From: Acidobacteriota bacterium
GTDB taxonomy: Bacteria > Acidobacteriota > Terriglobia > Terriglobales > Acidobacteriaceae
DNA: 60,654 bases
NCBI GenBank assembly: GCA_021793405.1
Contig: JAJYSV010000020.1
Span: 1-60,654, forward strand
Direction: 5' to 3'
Below the pieces are notes generated by a model that saw only the letters and a program-made list of their open reading frames with translations, made no database searches and was not told where the DNA came from. The translations under genes were made by a program, and so were the position numbers. Of the stretch, positions 38,672 to 48,026 are shown in pieces. The first letter of the stretch is position 1. Each line of letters opens with the position of its first letter.

Positions 38672-39706
38672 TCAAGGAAGTAATGGAATCAGGTACAGCA
38701 ATCCGATTGCAATCCCAATCCCGCCACCTTTGATCGCGGCCTTCATCGCATTCGTTGGAACCATGATGATGTCATCGTTTTGCAGGACCGGATCGGGTGC
38801 TTTTCCTTTCATGACCTTGCTAAGGTTGACACGAATTTCGCGACGGGTTGCGCCGGTGGTCCGAATGATGCGGGTGTCACCGGCTGCCGCCTGATACCCT
38901 GTTCCGCCAGCCAACGTAATGGCTTGTATCAACGTCAACGGAGTGTCCGGAGTAACTGGATACGCGCCCGAATGCAACACCGCTCCAACCATATACACCA
39001 CTCCTGTGCGGGGCACGATGACGCGGTCGCCTGGATAGAGCGGAATATTCTGATTGACGGCGTTGGCCGGGTTGGAGTTGAGCACTACCAAGAGCGGCTG
39101 ATCGACGCCCTTGCGGAGGATGGAAATGCTGTGGCTGGCATCTGGTTTGAGACCGCCGGCGGATGACAGCGCATCCAGCAGGCTCATCGGGGCATAGGCT
39201 GGGATGGCCTTGGGGGAATTGACTTCACCCATGACGCCGATGATGTCCACCATCGAATCCGCGACGGAGATGAGGACATCGGGGTTGAGAATCATTTGGC
39301 CGTCAATCAGCTTTTGCGCCACCTTCTGCTGCGCCTGCTCGACAGTCATGCCGGCGAGGTGGACCGCTCCAATGAGCGGCAGATCGGCCACGCCATTGCC
39401 GGCAATGCGGGCATTGAGTTTGTAGTCCGGCACGCCGTAGACGCTGATACTGATCAGATCGCCCGGATGCAGGACGATTGCGGTTCCGGGCAGAACCTCG
39501 GTGGGCGCTCGCTCGACCAGACCCTTGTTCTCCGGGTTGGGGCTATCGGCCTTGGTGGGAGCTGGACCGCTGTATTGCGCATACGTGACCGCCGCATGGG
39601 AGAGCATCGCCAGGACGAGAAATAGCGCGAAACTGCCGTAAAGCGCGGATGTCATGCGGGACCGAAAGATTCGCGGAAACATTTTCTTGGATCGCGGGGC
39701 GAACAT
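38672..39706 (-). CDS. wza: Polysaccharide export protein (Wza/OMA family, SLBB domains)
   Basis: 344 residues with a signal region (YGSFALFLVLAMLSHAAVTYA) and no lipobox Cys, so it is not an obvious lipoprotein. A Poly_export domain at about 80-160 (LHPGDLISISVYGVPDYKLN, NGVADLPLIGAVHLAG) is followed by SLBB repeats (VDIIGVMGEVNSPKAIPAYA, VVYMVGAVLHSGAYPVTPDT). It forms the periplasm-to-outer-membrane conduit of Wzx/Wzy-type export. The ATG overlaps the wzc stop (TGATG) with GGAGG eight bases upstream, so it is translationally coupled to wzc. Confidence 0.92.
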   Translation of the reverse strand: MFAPRSKKMFPRIFRSRMTSALYGSFALFLVLAMLSHAAVTYAQYSGPAPTKADSPNPENKGLVERAPTEVLPGTAIVLHPGDLISISVYGVPDYKLNARIAGNGVADLPLIGAVHLAGMTVEQAQQKVAQKLIDGQMILNPDVLISVADSMVDIIGVMGEVNSPKAIPAYAPMSLLDALSSAGGLKPDASHSISILRKGVDQPLLVVLNSNPANAVNQNIPLYPGDRVIVPRTGVVYMVGAVLHSGAYPVTPDTPLTLIQAITLAGGTGYQAAAGDTRIIRTTGATRREIRVNLSKVMKGKAPDPVLQNDDIIMVPTNAMKAAIKGGGIGIAIGLLYLIPLLP

Positions 39707-41976
39707 CAGGAATCCTCCCGGCGCCAGAAGAAGGGCCATTTTCGCTTGCCCATGCCGTTGGCGGGCGGGCGACCGTTGGAGTAGGAATAGCGCTGATATC
39801 CGTAATATCCGTAATAGCGCTGAGAGGCGGCATCGACGGCGTTGATGACCGTGCCGCCGAGGCGGGTTCCGGCGCGCAGCATAAGATCGCGCGCGCGGCG
39901 CACGGAATGCTTGCTGGCGCGGCCATAGCGAACCACCAGCAATACCGCATCGGCGAAGGGCGCGAGAATCAACCCGTCGGTGATGGTCAGGATGGGGGGC
40001 GAATCGATGACGATGTGGGTGAACCTTTGCTTGGCTTCCTCGAGCATGCTGATCATCCGATTGGACGAGATCAATTCCGTTGGGAATGGCGGGACGGGGC
40101 CGCTGGGAAGCAGGAAAAGGTTGGGAGCCTCGGGAACGGTCTGGAGCGATTCGTCCAGTGTCGTTGTTCCTGACAGCAGGGTGGAGAGCCCGACACGGCC
40201 AGTGATGCCAAAGCGGCTGTGAATCGTGGGCCGGCGAAGGTCGGCGTCGATCAACAGAACGGTGGCATCGCGGAACGCGAGGACTGCGGCGAGGTTGCTG
40301 GCGATGGTGCTCTTACCTTCCGCGGGAGTGGAACTGGTGATGAGAATGGTCTGGGGCGGTTGACCCACGCCGGAAAGCAAGAGAGAGGTACGAAGCGATC
40401 GGAAGGCCTCGGCAAACTGTGAATTGGGCTCGCCAAGAACGTCGACATTTCTTTGGGCCGTGGAGCGAGTGTCTTCCGTGAGACCGCGCGGAAGAATTTT
40501 CCGGGCACGCGGGATTACGGCAAGCGACGGCAACTCCGAGATGGTTTCAATATCGTGGACGCTGCGCAGACTGGTGTCCAGACTGTCGAAGAAGAATGCC
40601 AGGGCGACGCCGCCGAACAAGCCAAACATCAGGCCGATCAACGCCCGGGAACTGCGGCGCATGCCACTTGGGAGTAGAGGTTTGCGAGCAAAATCGACGA
40701 CATCGATTTCGCTGGATTCCAGGCCAGCCTCGATGCCGGCTTCGCGCAGCCGCCGCAGCAAGTCGTCGTAGAGAGTGCGGTTGGAGTCGAATTCGCGCTG
40801 CAGGAGCACGAACTGGATCATGTCATCGCGTTTCTGATAATCCTTGGCTTCCTCTTGCTGCAACACCTGAAGAGTCATGTCCTCATTCACAGTGGCGGCG
40901 CGAAAGGCGTTGTTCGACTGGGCCAGCACGCGGGTCTGCTCCTTGTCGATGGCCTTCTGGTTTTGCAGCATTTCCGCTTTGAGCTGTTTGACGGCGGGAT
41001 AATTGGGTCCAAATTGAGAGATGAGTTGCGCGTACTGAGCTTCCAGCGTGGCCTGACCGTTGCGCAGGGTCGCCAGCAAGCTTCCTGAACCGGAACCGAG
41101 CACGGAAGGGCTGCCGTCGAGCAGATCCGGACTCATCGACGTCAACATGCGATAGCGGGCTTCCGACACGATGCGAGCGATTTTTGCATCGGCCGCTGCC
41201 TTCGACAGGTCGTCGAGCGTGTCCAGGTTCAAGTTATGCGCCTGATCGCCGAAGCCGAGCACCCCCAGCTTTCTTTGCAGTTCCGCGAGTTTTTCCTGCT
41301 CGTTTTCTACCTGCTGTTTCAAGTCATCCAGTTGCGTGGACAGCCATTGAGAAACGCGCTGCGTCGCGGCGTAGCGGGTCTGAAAGCTGCGTTCGATGTA
41401 GTCGTTGATCAGAGTGTTGACGACGCGAGCGGACAGTTCCGGCGATAGGCTGGTGAAATTGATCGCGATCAACTCCGTCTTGGGAACCCGGCCGATGGAC
41501 AGGCCGCCGCGCAGGAAGCCGATCATCCAGTCCTGGACCGCGGGATCGTTGGGATCGACATGGGTCACGGTGGCTTTGGGGCCGAGGAACACCGGATTGT
41601 CTTCGAGCTTCAGCTCTTTCGCAACTTTGAGCAGAAGCGAGTCGCTCTCCAAGATGGCAGCTTCGGTTTCCAGGCGCGTTCCAAGATCCTGCGGCCCGGA
41701 AGATCCATTTCCTATGCGGTACTCGTTAGAGGAGCCCGGTCGTACCTGGATGGTTCCTCCGGCGATGTAGGTTTTCGGGGTGGTGACGGCGCGAATGACG
41801 CCAAAAACAGTACCGATGAAGACGCAGGCCAGGACGATCCACTTCCGCTTGCGCAGAGTGAGAAGGTTTTCCGCCAACGCGTTTCCTTCCTCGTTGGTGA
41901 CCCAGCCGCCGCCGGTCTGGAAGGATCGAGGCTTAAACTCTTCTTGACGAGCTGCGTTGTCTTCGATTGGACTCAT
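39706..41976 (-). CDS. wzc: Polysaccharide co-polymerase / BY-type tyrosine autokinase
   Basis: 756 residues. A Wzz domain with TM1 near residues 45-65 (KWIVLACVFIGTVFGVIRAV), a long periplasmic coiled region (about 200-430, QLDDLKQQVENEQEKLAELQ), then TM2 (ALIGLMFGLFGGVALAFFFD). The cytoplasmic kinase has Walker A SSTPAEGKSTIASNL, Walker A' LLIDADLRRP and a Walker B-like FTHIVIDSPP. The C-terminal tail is a Tyr cluster, QRYYGYYGYQRYSYSNG, the autophosphorylation site that controls chain length. It is first gene of the operon wzc-wza-GT4-GT4-wcaF. Confidence 0.94.
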   Translation of the reverse strand: MSPIEDNAARQEEFKPRSFQTGGGWVTNEEGNALAENLLTLRKRKWIVLACVFIGTVFGVIRAVTTPKTYIAGGTIQVRPGSSNEYRIGNGSSGPQDLGTRLETEAAILESDSLLLKVAKELKLEDNPVFLGPKATVTHVDPNDPAVQDWMIGFLRGGLSIGRVPKTELIAINFTSLSPELSARVVNTLINDYIERSFQTRYAATQRVSQWLSTQLDDLKQQVENEQEKLAELQRKLGVLGFGDQAHNLNLDTLDDLSKAAADAKIARIVSEARYRMLTSMSPDLLDGSPSVLGSGSGSLLATLRNGQATLEAQYAQLISQFGPNYPAVKQLKAEMLQNQKAIDKEQTRVLAQSNNAFRAATVNEDMTLQVLQQEEAKDYQKRDDMIQFVLLQREFDSNRTLYDDLLRRLREAGIEAGLESSEIDVVDFARKPLLPSGMRRSSRALIGLMFGLFGGVALAFFFDSLDTSLRSVHDIETISELPSLAVIPRARKILPRGLTEDTRSTAQRNVDVLGEPNSQFAEAFRSLRTSLLLSGVGQPPQTILITSSTPAEGKSTIASNLAAVLAFRDATVLLIDADLRRPTIHSRFGITGRVGLSTLLSGTTTLDESLQTVPEAPNLFLLPSGPVPPFPTELISSNRMISMLEEAKQRFTHIVIDSPPILTITDGLILAPFADAVLLVVRYGRASKHSVRRARDLMLRAGTRLGGTVINAVDAASQRYYGYYGYQRYSYSNGRPPANGMGKRKWPFFWRREDS

Positions 41977-42557
41977 GCGAGGAAGGACCGCTCATTCATT
42001 CTTGCGCCAGGTTGCTGCATGGAGATGGATCTGGAACCTCTATGTTGGGGCGTGCTTCGCGAAAAATTGAGGCGGCGGTTCCGCCCGATAGTTGTGTGGG
42101 ATACGGCCATGATCGCCGCGCTCATGATCTTCCGGTCACCCCACGTACTCGGCTTGCCGTTATGACTACGCTCCGCCGCCCTCTCAGAAATGCAATGCCG
42201 GCATGGATGGAACTCGGTGCCGACGGATATGGAGCGGATTCTGTGCAAGCGTTTTGGCAATGCGTACCCTGAGGATAGGTGGAAGCGATGTCGCACGTCA
42301 ATTCCCCAGGAGGGCGCGCAAAAAATGAAACTTTGTAGGAAAAGGATACAAGATATCCAGGATAAAGGTAGAGCAACTGTTCCATGGGTTCTTGCGGAAA
42401 AGCAGGAAAAATCGAGGCCCTCGCGGATTGGCTGACTGCCGCTGGCTGCAGGGGCGGGTTGTGCGTGGTTCACCTGCGCCGGAAGCTGTGAGCCGGCCGC
42501 TGGTATGATCGTGCAGTATTGGGCCAAGAAAGGCTGTTGCGGGGTGAGAGCCAAAGA
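41977..42557. other. Divergent promoter region of the exopolysaccharide locus
   Basis: 581 bases between the divergent wzc and ugd-uxs starts. It must carry both promoters. I see no gene (the antisense frame here is Arg/His/Ser-rich) and no strong palindrome; TATGAT at about 42503 is a possible -10 for ugd-uxs without a good -35. Confidence 0.45.
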
Positions 42558-45023
42558 ATGGATTTGAGTCGTCCCATTGTCGTCGTGGGCTCCGGATATG
42601 TCGGCCTGGTAGCCGCGCTGTGTTTTGCGGAGATGGGATACCGCGTGCTGTGTGTCGACAGCGATCCGGTGAAAATGGCAGCGCTGCAGGCAGGTCGGGC
42701 GACGATTCACGAACAGTTTTTACCGGAATTGCTGGCCCGCCACGGGAACCGCAATGTGATCTTCACCACCGAGCTGGGAGCGGCAGCCCGGCAGGCCGAG
42801 CTTATTTTTATTGCTGTGGGCACGCCGCAGGCGCGGGGCGGCAAGGCGAACCTCTCTTACATTGAGTCCGCTGTGAGGGAAATCGCCAAGAATATCGACC
42901 ATTACACGGTCATCGTAGAAAAGAGCACGGTCCCGGTGTACACGAATGAGTGGATTGGGGACTTGATTGGGCGCTGCGGAGTTTCGCGCGATACATTCGA
43001 CGTGGTATCCAATCCGGAATTTCTGCGTGAAGGCAGCGCGGCGACGGATTTTCTCCATCCCGACCGGATCGTGATCGGATGCAACAATGATCGCTCGGCC
43101 TCACTGGTCGAAGAAGTGTACCGGCCGCTCACCACGGGCGCGTACTACGAGAAGCCCGACAGAATTCCCGGACAACGCTTTCCCGCCAAGCCGCCCGTGC
43201 TGTTGCGAACCTCTCCGCAAAGCGCGGAGTTGATCAAGCACGCGTCGAATGCGTTTCTGGCGATGAAGGTTTCCTTTATCAACGCGATTGCCAATCTTTG
43301 CGAAATTGTGGGCGCCAATATCACTGAGGTGGCCCCCGGCATCGGCATGGACCAGCGGATCGGGACGCAGTTTCTGCATCCTGGCATTGGCTATGGAGGT
43401 TCCTGTTTTCCCAAGGACCTGACCGCGTTTCGTTCGATGGCGACGGAGTATGGGATCGATTTCAGCCTTCTAGGGGCCATCGAACGGATCAATGAGTTGC
43501 AGCCGTTGCGATTTCTGGAGAAAGTGCGGGGAGCGTTAAGGGGAATCGAGGGCAAGCATTTCGCTGTGCTGGGATTGGCGTACAAAGGCGGGACCGACGA
43601 CGTGCGTGAATCACCCGCGATGCGCATGGTGCAGTTGATTCTGGCGGAGGGAGGCACGATCGCGGCCTACGATCCGGCAGCCATGGAACGAGCGCGGGAG
43701 GTGCAGCGGCCAAGCGCCACAATGCGCTACGTGACGAGCGAACTGGACGCGGCAAGAGACGCCGATGCGCTGCTGGTGCTGACCGACTGGCCGCAGTTTG
43801 TTTCGCTGGATCTGGAGGTTTTGTCGAGAACGCTGCGCGAGCCGCTCTTGATCGATGGCCGGAACCTGTTCTCACCCGAGGATGTTGTCCGGCAGGGATT
43901 GAGGTATCTGAGCATCGGACGTCCTGGAGCGGCGGCCACGGACGGCGAGGGGCAGGCAGAGCGGCCGGAACCAGCGCCAGCGGATGCCGGGATTGGGTTC
44001 GTGGAGCGAGGCGGCCGGAAGGAGGGCAAAGCAGCGCCGTATCTGGTTGCGGCTGCGCCGCGCCGGAAGAAGAAGATGCGCGTGCTGCTGACGGGCGCCG
44101 CCGGTTTTCTTGGCTCCCATCTGACGGATCGATTGCTGGCGGACGGCCATCATGTGGTGGGCGTCGATAATCTGTGTACCGGGCATTTTCACAATCTGGC
44201 GCATTTGAACAACGATCCGCGCTTTGAACTGATCGAGCACGACATCTGTGAGTTCTTCGATCCCGGCCCGGTCGATTACATCTTCAATTTCGCGTGTCCG
44301 GCCAGCCCGCCCCAGTACATGCGGCTTGGCATTGAGACACTGCGCGTCGGGTCGCAAGGGACGATCAACATCCTGGAGCTGGCGCACAAGTATGGGGCGA
44401 AAGTTCTACATGCGTCCACTTCCGAGTGCTACGGAACGCCGGAAATCCATCCGCAGCCGGAAACGTATTGGGGCCATGTGAATCCGGTGGGTCCGCGGTC
44501 GGTGTACGACGAGGCCAAGCGGTTCGGCGAGGCGGCGGTGATGGCATATCGCGCGCATTTCAATGTCGATGGGCGGCTGGTCCGGATCTTCAATACCTAT
44601 GGACCTCGCATGCATCCCGACGATGGGCGCGTGATTTCGAATTTCGCGATGCAGGCGCTGCGCGGAGAGGATGTGACTGTCTACGGAGATGGCTCGCACA
44701 CGCGCAGCTTCTGCTACGTGACCGACCTGATCGAAGGGATCATACGACTCTCACGCATTGAGGAAGCGCTGCCGGTGAATCTTGGCAATCCGGCGGAGAA
44801 CACGGTACTCGACTGCGCTCGACGCATCATCGCGCTGACGGGGTCGGCCAGCAGGATTCGGTTCGAATTGCTGCCGCAAGACGATCCTCCGCGCCGCCGC
44901 CCGGACATTACGAAAGCGCGGCAATTGCTGGGGTGGGAGCCGAATGTTTCGCTCGACCTGGGGTTGAGCGAGACGATCGATTACTTCCGGACGTTGCCGG
45001 CAAACATGATCGTTGCTGGATGA
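42558..45023 (+). CDS. Fused UDP-glucose 6-dehydrogenase / UDP-glucuronate decarboxylase
   Basis: 821 residues, two complete enzymes in one frame. Residues 1-430 are UDP-glucose dehydrogenase: [37 protein letters not shown], catalytic Cys283 in [10 protein letters not shown]. About 440-505 is a Pro/Ala/Gly/Arg linker ending RRKKK. From Met507 to the end is a UXS-type short-chain dehydrogenase: [24 protein letters not shown], catalytic Y650xxxK654 in SVYDEAKR, then [14 protein letters not shown]. The product would convert UDP-glucose via UDP-glucuronate to UDP-xylose. No stop separates the halves. Internal initiation at ATG 44076 (GGAAGAAG upstream) could also make free UXS. ATG 42558 is preferred over TTG 42519. 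Confidence 0.92.
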   Translation: MDLSRPIVVVGSGYVGLVAALCFAEMGYRVLCVDSDPVKMAALQAGRATIHEQFLPELLARHGNRNVIFTTELGAAARQAELIFIAVGTPQARGGKANLSYIESAVREIAKNIDHYTVIVEKSTVPVYTNEWIGDLIGRCGVSRDTFDVVSNPEFLREGSAATDFLHPDRIVIGCNNDRSASLVEEVYRPLTTGAYYEKPDRIPGQRFPAKPPVLLRTSPQSAELIKHASNAFLAMKVSFINAIANLCEIVGANITEVAPGIGMDQRIGTQFLHPGIGYGGSCFPKDLTAFRSMATEYGIDFSLLGAIERINELQPLRFLEKVRGALRGIEGKHFAVLGLAYKGGTDDVRESPAMRMVQLILAEGGTIAAYDPAAMERAREVQRPSATMRYVTSELDAARDADALLVLTDWPQFVSLDLEVLSRTLREPLLIDGRNLFSPEDVVRQGLRYLSIGRPGAAATDGEGQAERPEPAPADAGIGFVERGGRKEGKAAPYLVAAAPRRKKKMRVLLTGAAGFLGSHLTDRLLADGHHVVGVDNLCTGHFHNLAHLNNDPRFELIEHDICEFFDPGPVDYIFNFACPASPPQYMRLGIETLRVGSQGTINILELAHKYGAKVLHASTSECYGTPEIHPQPETYWGHVNPVGPRSVYDEAKRFGEAAVMAYRAHFNVDGRLVRIFNTYGPRMHPDDGRVISNFAMQALRGEDVTVYGDGSHTRSFCYVTDLIEGIIRLSRIEEALPVNLGNPAENTVLDCARRIIALTGSASRIRFELLPQDDPPRRRPDITKARQLLGWEPNVSLDLGLSETIDYFRTLPANMIVAG

Positions 45024-45083
45024 AGCATTTTTGCGGTTAGCCTGATTCGGGCATGGCTCTATGCCACCCTGGCTGCGCCTGAG
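45024..45083 (+). repeat. Dispersed 3' palindromic repeat, copy E (diverged)
   Basis: Starts at the base after the ugd-uxs stop: AGCATTTTTGCGGTTAGCCT, then GGGCATGGCTCTATGCCACC. It aligns with the left two-thirds of copy A. Same orientation as the upstream gene. Confidence 0.55.
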
Positions 45084-45172
45084 TCTGAAGTTCATTCAAC
45101 AATTCGATTCGTGGAAGTGATTCGAACAGCAGCGCTCAGGGGCTAAAGCCCATCTGTTTTGCGCCATTTACG

Positions 45173-45365
45173 GCCCGACTGAAGTCGTGCCCTGATACAA
45201 GACCGAGAATCATTCCGACTGAAGTCGTGCCCTGATATAAGACCGAGAATCATTCCGACTGAAGTCGTGCCCTGATACAAGACCGACAATCATTCCGACT
45301 GAAGTCGTGCTCTGATACAAGACCGAGAATCATTCCGACTGAAGCGTGCCCCGATACAAGGCCAA
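45173..45365 (+). repeat. 40-bp tandem repeat, about 4.8 copies
   Basis: Unit GAAGTCGTGCCCTGATACAA plus GACCGAGAATCATTCCGACT. Copies begin at 45181, 45221, 45261, 45301 and 45341, with a partial lead-in from 45173. Period is exactly 40; substitutions are few (TATAA, GACAA, GCTCT) and the last copy lacks one base. Contiguous, with no spacers. It lies in a 770-base gene-free interval (45024-45793) that also holds the hairpin CTCCTCAC...GTGGGGAG near 45402-45421 and otherwise nothing I can identify. Confidence 0.9.
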
Positions 45366-45793
45366 GCGAGCACAAGACATTTCAATCCGTTCATACAATT
45401 CTCCTCACTATCGTGGGGAGGGCTAATCGATTTGTCCCCACGGGATCGACGGTAGCGTCTCAGGCGATCGTGAGTCTGAGCAATAGGGGACAGATATGGC
45501 GGGTAGTTGAAATACGGAGACAACAAGGGTGGTGCAGTTCGCACCGTGAACAAGATGGGGCTTTCTCGAGGGCGGAAGCCGAATGTGGCCAATGTGAGCA
45601 AAATTGACCAGTTTCCTATTTTCGGTTCAAGCGATACTCTAGAGTATGTCGGGGAGCCGACACTGATGCCCAAAGGGCGTCTTGACTCCAGCCAATGAAA
45701 GTTTTGACTGAAGCGGAGGATTCCCTCCTGGACTCATTTTGAAGCGTCGACGAATTCGTGGCAGGCTCCAATGTTTCTGCGCGAGGAGGAGCC

Positions 45794-46570
45794 ATGGCAA
45801 TAGTTGAGTCCGAAAGCAGAGCCTTTGACGCAGCCGCATTTCTTGCGAGCGCGGGTCTGGGACGAAGAATTGTCCGGCTGAAGCCGGGGCAGGAATTCTT
45901 TGCCCAAGGCAGTCCCGCCGACTCCATTTTCTTTCTTCAAATTGGCAGCGCGAAGCTTTCCGTTGTGTCGGCCAACGGGAAGGAAGCCACGATTACGCTG
46001 CTTTCCGCTGGAGACTTTATTGGAGAAGAGGCGATTGCCGCCGTGGGTGGGCTGCGGCTGGCGGCGGCCAGGGCCATGACGGCCTGTACCGCGCTCAAAA
46101 TCGAGCGGGAGGAAATGATCCGCGTGATGCACGAGGAGCATACGTTCTCCGATCTGTTCGTGAAGTTTCTGCTGGCGCGGAGTATGCGAACCCAGGCCGA
46201 TCTCGTCGATCAGTTGTTCAATTCCAGCGAAAAGCGTCTGGCGAGAATTCTTCTGTTGATGGCGGAATTCGGCAAACCGGGTGAACCGCAAGTGCTGATT
46301 CCGCCGATCACGCAGGAAGCTCTGGCGGAGATGATCGGCACCACTCGATCCCGCGTCAGCTTCTTCATGAACCGATTTCGCAAGCTCGGGTTTATCGAGT
46401 ACAACGGCCGCATCCAGGTGCATAAGTCGTTGCTCAACGTGATTCTGCACGACGGCTTTTTCGAGCAGAATGCCGTCAGCGCTCCGCTGCTGACTCCGCC
46501 AGACGGTCGAGCGAAGCGGTCCCGAGGCAAAACCGCGAGGGTGGGCAAAATTGCACAGACCGCCGATTAG
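45794..46570 (+). CDS. Crp/Fnr-family transcriptional regulator
   Basis: 258 residues. Cyclic-nucleotide-binding-like domain at about 20-135 (IVRLKPGQEFFAQGSPADSI, LSAGDFIGEEAIAAVGG) and a C-terminal winged helix (about 160-225: ITQEALAEMIGTTRSRVSFF, then MNRFRKLGFIEYNG). No Fnr-type Cys cluster is seen, so it is not an obvious oxygen sensor; the ligand is unknown. The sequence after 235 is basic. ATG 45794 has AGGAGG five bases upstream and is clearly the start. Regulators ending in RFRKLGFIEYNG are frequent in Acidobacteriota, but targets are unknown. Confidence 0.9.
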   Translation: MAIVESESRAFDAAAFLASAGLGRRIVRLKPGQEFFAQGSPADSIFFLQIGSAKLSVVSANGKEATITLLSAGDFIGEEAIAAVGGLRLAAARAMTACTALKIEREEMIRVMHEEHTFSDLFVKFLLARSMRTQADLVDQLFNSSEKRLARILLLMAEFGKPGEPQVLIPPITQEALAEMIGTTRSRVSFFMNRFRKLGFIEYNGRIQVHKSLLNVILHDGFFEQNAVSAPLLTPPDGRAKRSRGKTARVGKIAQTAD

Positions 46571-46597
46571 GGCGGTGACATACTTCCACCAGGCCGC

Positions 46598-46765
46598 ATC
46601 TTGCTCACTGCCATCCTTACACAATCTGGGTATACAGTCCGGGCGGCGGAGGATGGCTTATCCGCTCTAACTGCGATTCGGCGCGAGGTTCCGGATCTGA
46701 TCCTCTCCGATCTCTACATGCCGGGGAAGTGTGCGAGTTCCTATGCGCGCGGAAACGCTGGATGA
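46598..46765 (+). pseudogene. Response-regulator receiver fragment
   Basis: The frame reads ILLTAILTQSGYTVRAAEDG, then LSALTAIRREVPDLILSDLY and MPG before drifting to a stop. This is the middle of a CheY-like receiver with the phospho-acceptor Asp in SDLYMPG. The N-terminal acidic pair is missing. After MPG a different frame continues with CEFL, resembling the usual GxEFL region, which implies a small indel. No start codon. It sits between the Crp/Fnr gene and an intact response regulator; the rest of 46571-46974 holds nothing else I can assign. Confidence 0.7.
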
Positions 46766-46974
46766 GCAGAATTGACCAGACTTGAAAATCCCCCTATGAA
46801 AGCCTTGAAGCTTAAGCGTGTTGGTGGGCGACGGCGAAGACGAGTCGTTCTGAAGAAACCGGCGGCGCTTTGGCTCGCACGCGATTCCTCGACCCTGTGG
46901 ATACTTTGTTTCACTGAGGATGGCGAGTATCGCAACCCGTAACGATGAACTTGTGAGGAGAGAAGGCGTAGCTT

Positions 46975-47865
46975 ATGGAAGGACTTGCGATGATGGCCGA
47001 CGAATCGAGTTCCGTTGCCGAACGGAACGGATTGCCGACCAGGCCGAAGGTTTTGCTGGTGGACGATACCGAAGCCGTGCGCGTGACCCTGCAGATGGTC
47101 CTGGAACATAACGACTTTGAAGTGGTCGCGGCCACCAATGTGAACGATGCCCTGCGCCTGATCGCTTCTCAGAGATTCGACGTGTTGCTGAGCGACCTGC
47201 ACATGCCCGGGGCAGGGGATGGGCTGACTGTGGTGAGCGCCATGCGCCACTCCCACCCCAGCGCGGTGACGGTGATCTTCAGCGGCTATCCCGAGATGAA
47301 GGAAGCCGCGGCGGCGATCCTGATGCAGGCGGATGAAATTCTGGTCAAGCCTTTGGATCCAAAGTCGCTGGTGGAAACAATCCGTGAGCGGTTGAAGCGA
47401 GGGGTGAAGTCAGTGCGATCTGTAGAAAACGTGGCGAATATCCTTGAACGGGAGACGCAAGCGACAATTGACGAATGGTTTTTGCGAGTCGAGTTGGAAC
47501 CGACAGTCATCTCTGTCCCATTGGACTACGAAGAGCGTAGCGGTCACCTGCCGCAGATGTTTCGCGATCTGGTGTCTCGACTTCGCTACCCGCTTCCATT
47601 GGGCACGCGCGCGCTGGTGTCTCCGTCTGCGGCCAAGCATGGATTGGCGCGACGGAGGCAAGGATACAGCGCCGCCATGATTGTGGAGGAGTCGCGCATG
47701 CTGCAGGTCAGCATCTTCCAGACACTGCAAAACAACCTGCACAAGGTGGACTTCAGCCTGCTGCTGGTGGATGTGATGGCGATTGCCGACGAGGTGGACT
47801 CGCAACTGGCGCAAACCATGGCGAGCTATGTGGCCGAATCGCAGATCGACGCGTTGCCGGTATAG
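46975..47865 (+). CDS. Response regulator with C-terminal RsbRD_N-like domain
   Basis: 296 residues. Receiver domain about 24-140: KVLLVDDTEAVRVTLQMVLE, phospho-acceptor Asp74 in LLSDLHMPGAGDG, IFSGYP and ILVKPLDPKSL. Residues about 150-290 resemble the RsbRD N-terminal / sensor domain (ERETQATIDEWFLRVELEP, QMFRDLVSRLRYPLP, RRRQGYSAAMIVEESRMLQV), which in stressosome-type proteins senses or relays signals. No DNA-binding domain, so the output is probably protein-protein. Start at ATG 46975, or 46990 which has GGAAGGA 6 bases upstream. Its kinase is not in the window. Confidence 0.82.
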   Translation: MEGLAMMADESSSVAERNGLPTRPKVLLVDDTEAVRVTLQMVLEHNDFEVVAATNVNDALRLIASQRFDVLLSDLHMPGAGDGLTVVSAMRHSHPSAVTVIFSGYPEMKEAAAAILMQADEILVKPLDPKSLVETIRERLKRGVKSVRSVENVANILERETQATIDEWFLRVELEPTVISVPLDYEERSGHLPQMFRDLVSRLRYPLPLGTRALVSPSAAKHGLARRRQGYSAAMIVEESRMLQVSIFQTLQNNLHKVDFSLLLVDVMAIADEVDSQLAQTMASYVAESQIDALPV

Positions 47866-47867
47866 AA

Positions 47868-47960
47868 CATTTTCACTGTCACTGTGACGCGGGCATCGCT
47901 CTATCCCACCCTATCTTCGCTAGGATGGGGCATCCAGAGGTTACGCTATCAGTGAAAATG
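47868..47960 (+). repeat. Dispersed 3' palindromic repeat, copy A (full length)
   Basis: 93 bases bounded by a perfect 11-bp inverted repeat, CATTTTCACTG and CAGTGAAAATG. The core is GGGCATCGCTCTATCCCACC followed by CTATCTTCGCTAGGATGGGG, a nearly self-complementary hairpin. It begins 2 bases after the stop codon of the response-regulator gene. Confidence 0.8.
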
Positions 47961-48026
47961 CTCGAGGCATGAGTCGGCGGGCATTCATTCCAATATGGCC
48001 TGAATACAGCGCGCGGATCGACCGAT

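Noticed and set aside
41973-42710. 245-codon minus-strand frame in the wzc/ugd intergenic region
   Set aside because: It runs into the start of ugd, lacks a ribosome site and has no domain; the region is better read as divergent promoters.
45173-45365. CRISPR array
   Set aside because: The 40-base units are contiguous with no unique spacers and no cas genes nearby; it is a plain tandem repeat.
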